DNA of 12,905 nucleotides from the NCBI GenBank assembly GCA_028290805.1, contig JAQGJA010000042.1, positions 1 through 12,905 of the forward strand. The letters run 5' to 3'. Below, piece by piece: positions 12,831-12,905 of this stretch. Made by a program: the position numbers and the translations under genes. This DNA is from Alphaproteobacteria bacterium (GTDB lineage Bacteria > Pseudomonadota > Alphaproteobacteria > Micavibrionales > SZUA-601). The notes beneath the pieces are model-generated. The model was given only the letters and a program-made list of their open reading frames with translations. It was not told where the DNA came from and ran no database searches. The first letter of the stretch is position 1, and each line of letters starts with the position of its first letter.

Positions 12831-12905
12831 ATGCCTAACAATCAAAAACGTGGACAAAACCTGACACCGGAAGCCCGCAGCGAAGGCGGCAAAAACTCGC
12901 CAGGC
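12831..12905 (+). CDS. KGG-type small stress-induced protein (partial, cut by window end)
   Basis: Only the first 25 residues are visible, and they run off the right edge in an open frame. They are very hydrophilic, with no membrane segment, and include LTPEARSEGGKNSPG, which resembles the (S)KGG or GG(K/R)NS motif of small stress-induced proteins such as YciG-like and other KGG-domain proteins. These are short, Gly- and Lys-rich proteins found in general stress regulons, and their molecular role is poorly known. GGAG at 12819-12822 lies 8 nt ahead of ATG 12831, a good ribosome binding site. The assignment depends on a short motif and is therefore moderate. Confidence 0.68.
   Translation, partial: MPNNQKRGQNLTPEARSEGGKNSPG

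Overview
The window reads as a gene-dense chromosomal segment of an alphaproteobacterium of moderate GC content. This placement is an inference. It rests mainly on an MbfA-type fused ferritin/VIT iron exporter, a family known from Rhizobiales and relatives, and on the general character of the proteins. I cannot name a genus. There are no rRNA or tRNA genes, no CRISPR array and no recognisable insertion sequence. About 14 complete protein genes are present, plus one gene cut at each edge and one decayed gene.

Region 1 (1-2031, + strand): the tail of an unidentified membrane protein is followed at once by a CsoR-type metal or thiol sensor, a MauE/DoxX-like membrane protein with a Cys-x-Cys pair, and a membrane-anchored M28 metallopeptidase. 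Spacing is tight and each gene has a good ribosome binding site, so the first three look like one operon, with the peptidase probably attached. Region 2 (2026-4718, - strand): a FAN1-like VRR-NUC structure-specific nuclease is followed by a DUF72 protein with an unusual basic N-terminal extension. Region 3 (4901-6829): a BaiN/HI0933-type flavoprotein (+) meets a ZIP-family metal transporter (-) tail to tail with no gap. Region 4 (about 6910-7347): a cold-shock protein gene has a long leader, a strong Shine-Dalgarno and a clear intrinsic terminator.

Region 5 (7355-11230) is the most coherent unit. A MarR regulator and a glucose-dehydrogenase-like SDR run leftward. A double-VOC protein, a GyrI-like ligand-binding protein and a Bcr/CflA drug-efflux MFS transporter run rightward. 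A perfect 18-bp palindrome sits between the two arms, exactly over the predicted promoters in both directions. I read this as a small-molecule stress and detoxification module in which MarR controls itself, an oxidoreductase, binding proteins and an exporter. Region 6 (11233-12480, - strand): MbfA is followed, in the same frame, by the C-terminal remnant of a fatty-acid desaturase. The MFS gene and this remnant end inside one 14-bp palindrome. Region 7 (12481-12905): a 350-bp intergenic stretch with a perfect 19-bp dyad leads to the start of a KGG-type small stress protein cut by the window edge.

No wholly new defence or mobile system is visible. The items most worth a second look are the MarR divergent module with its shared operator and possible leaderless regulator mRNA, the desaturase remnant fused in frame behind mbfA, the CsoR/CxC-membrane-protein/peptidase operon, and the dyad upstream of the KGG gene.
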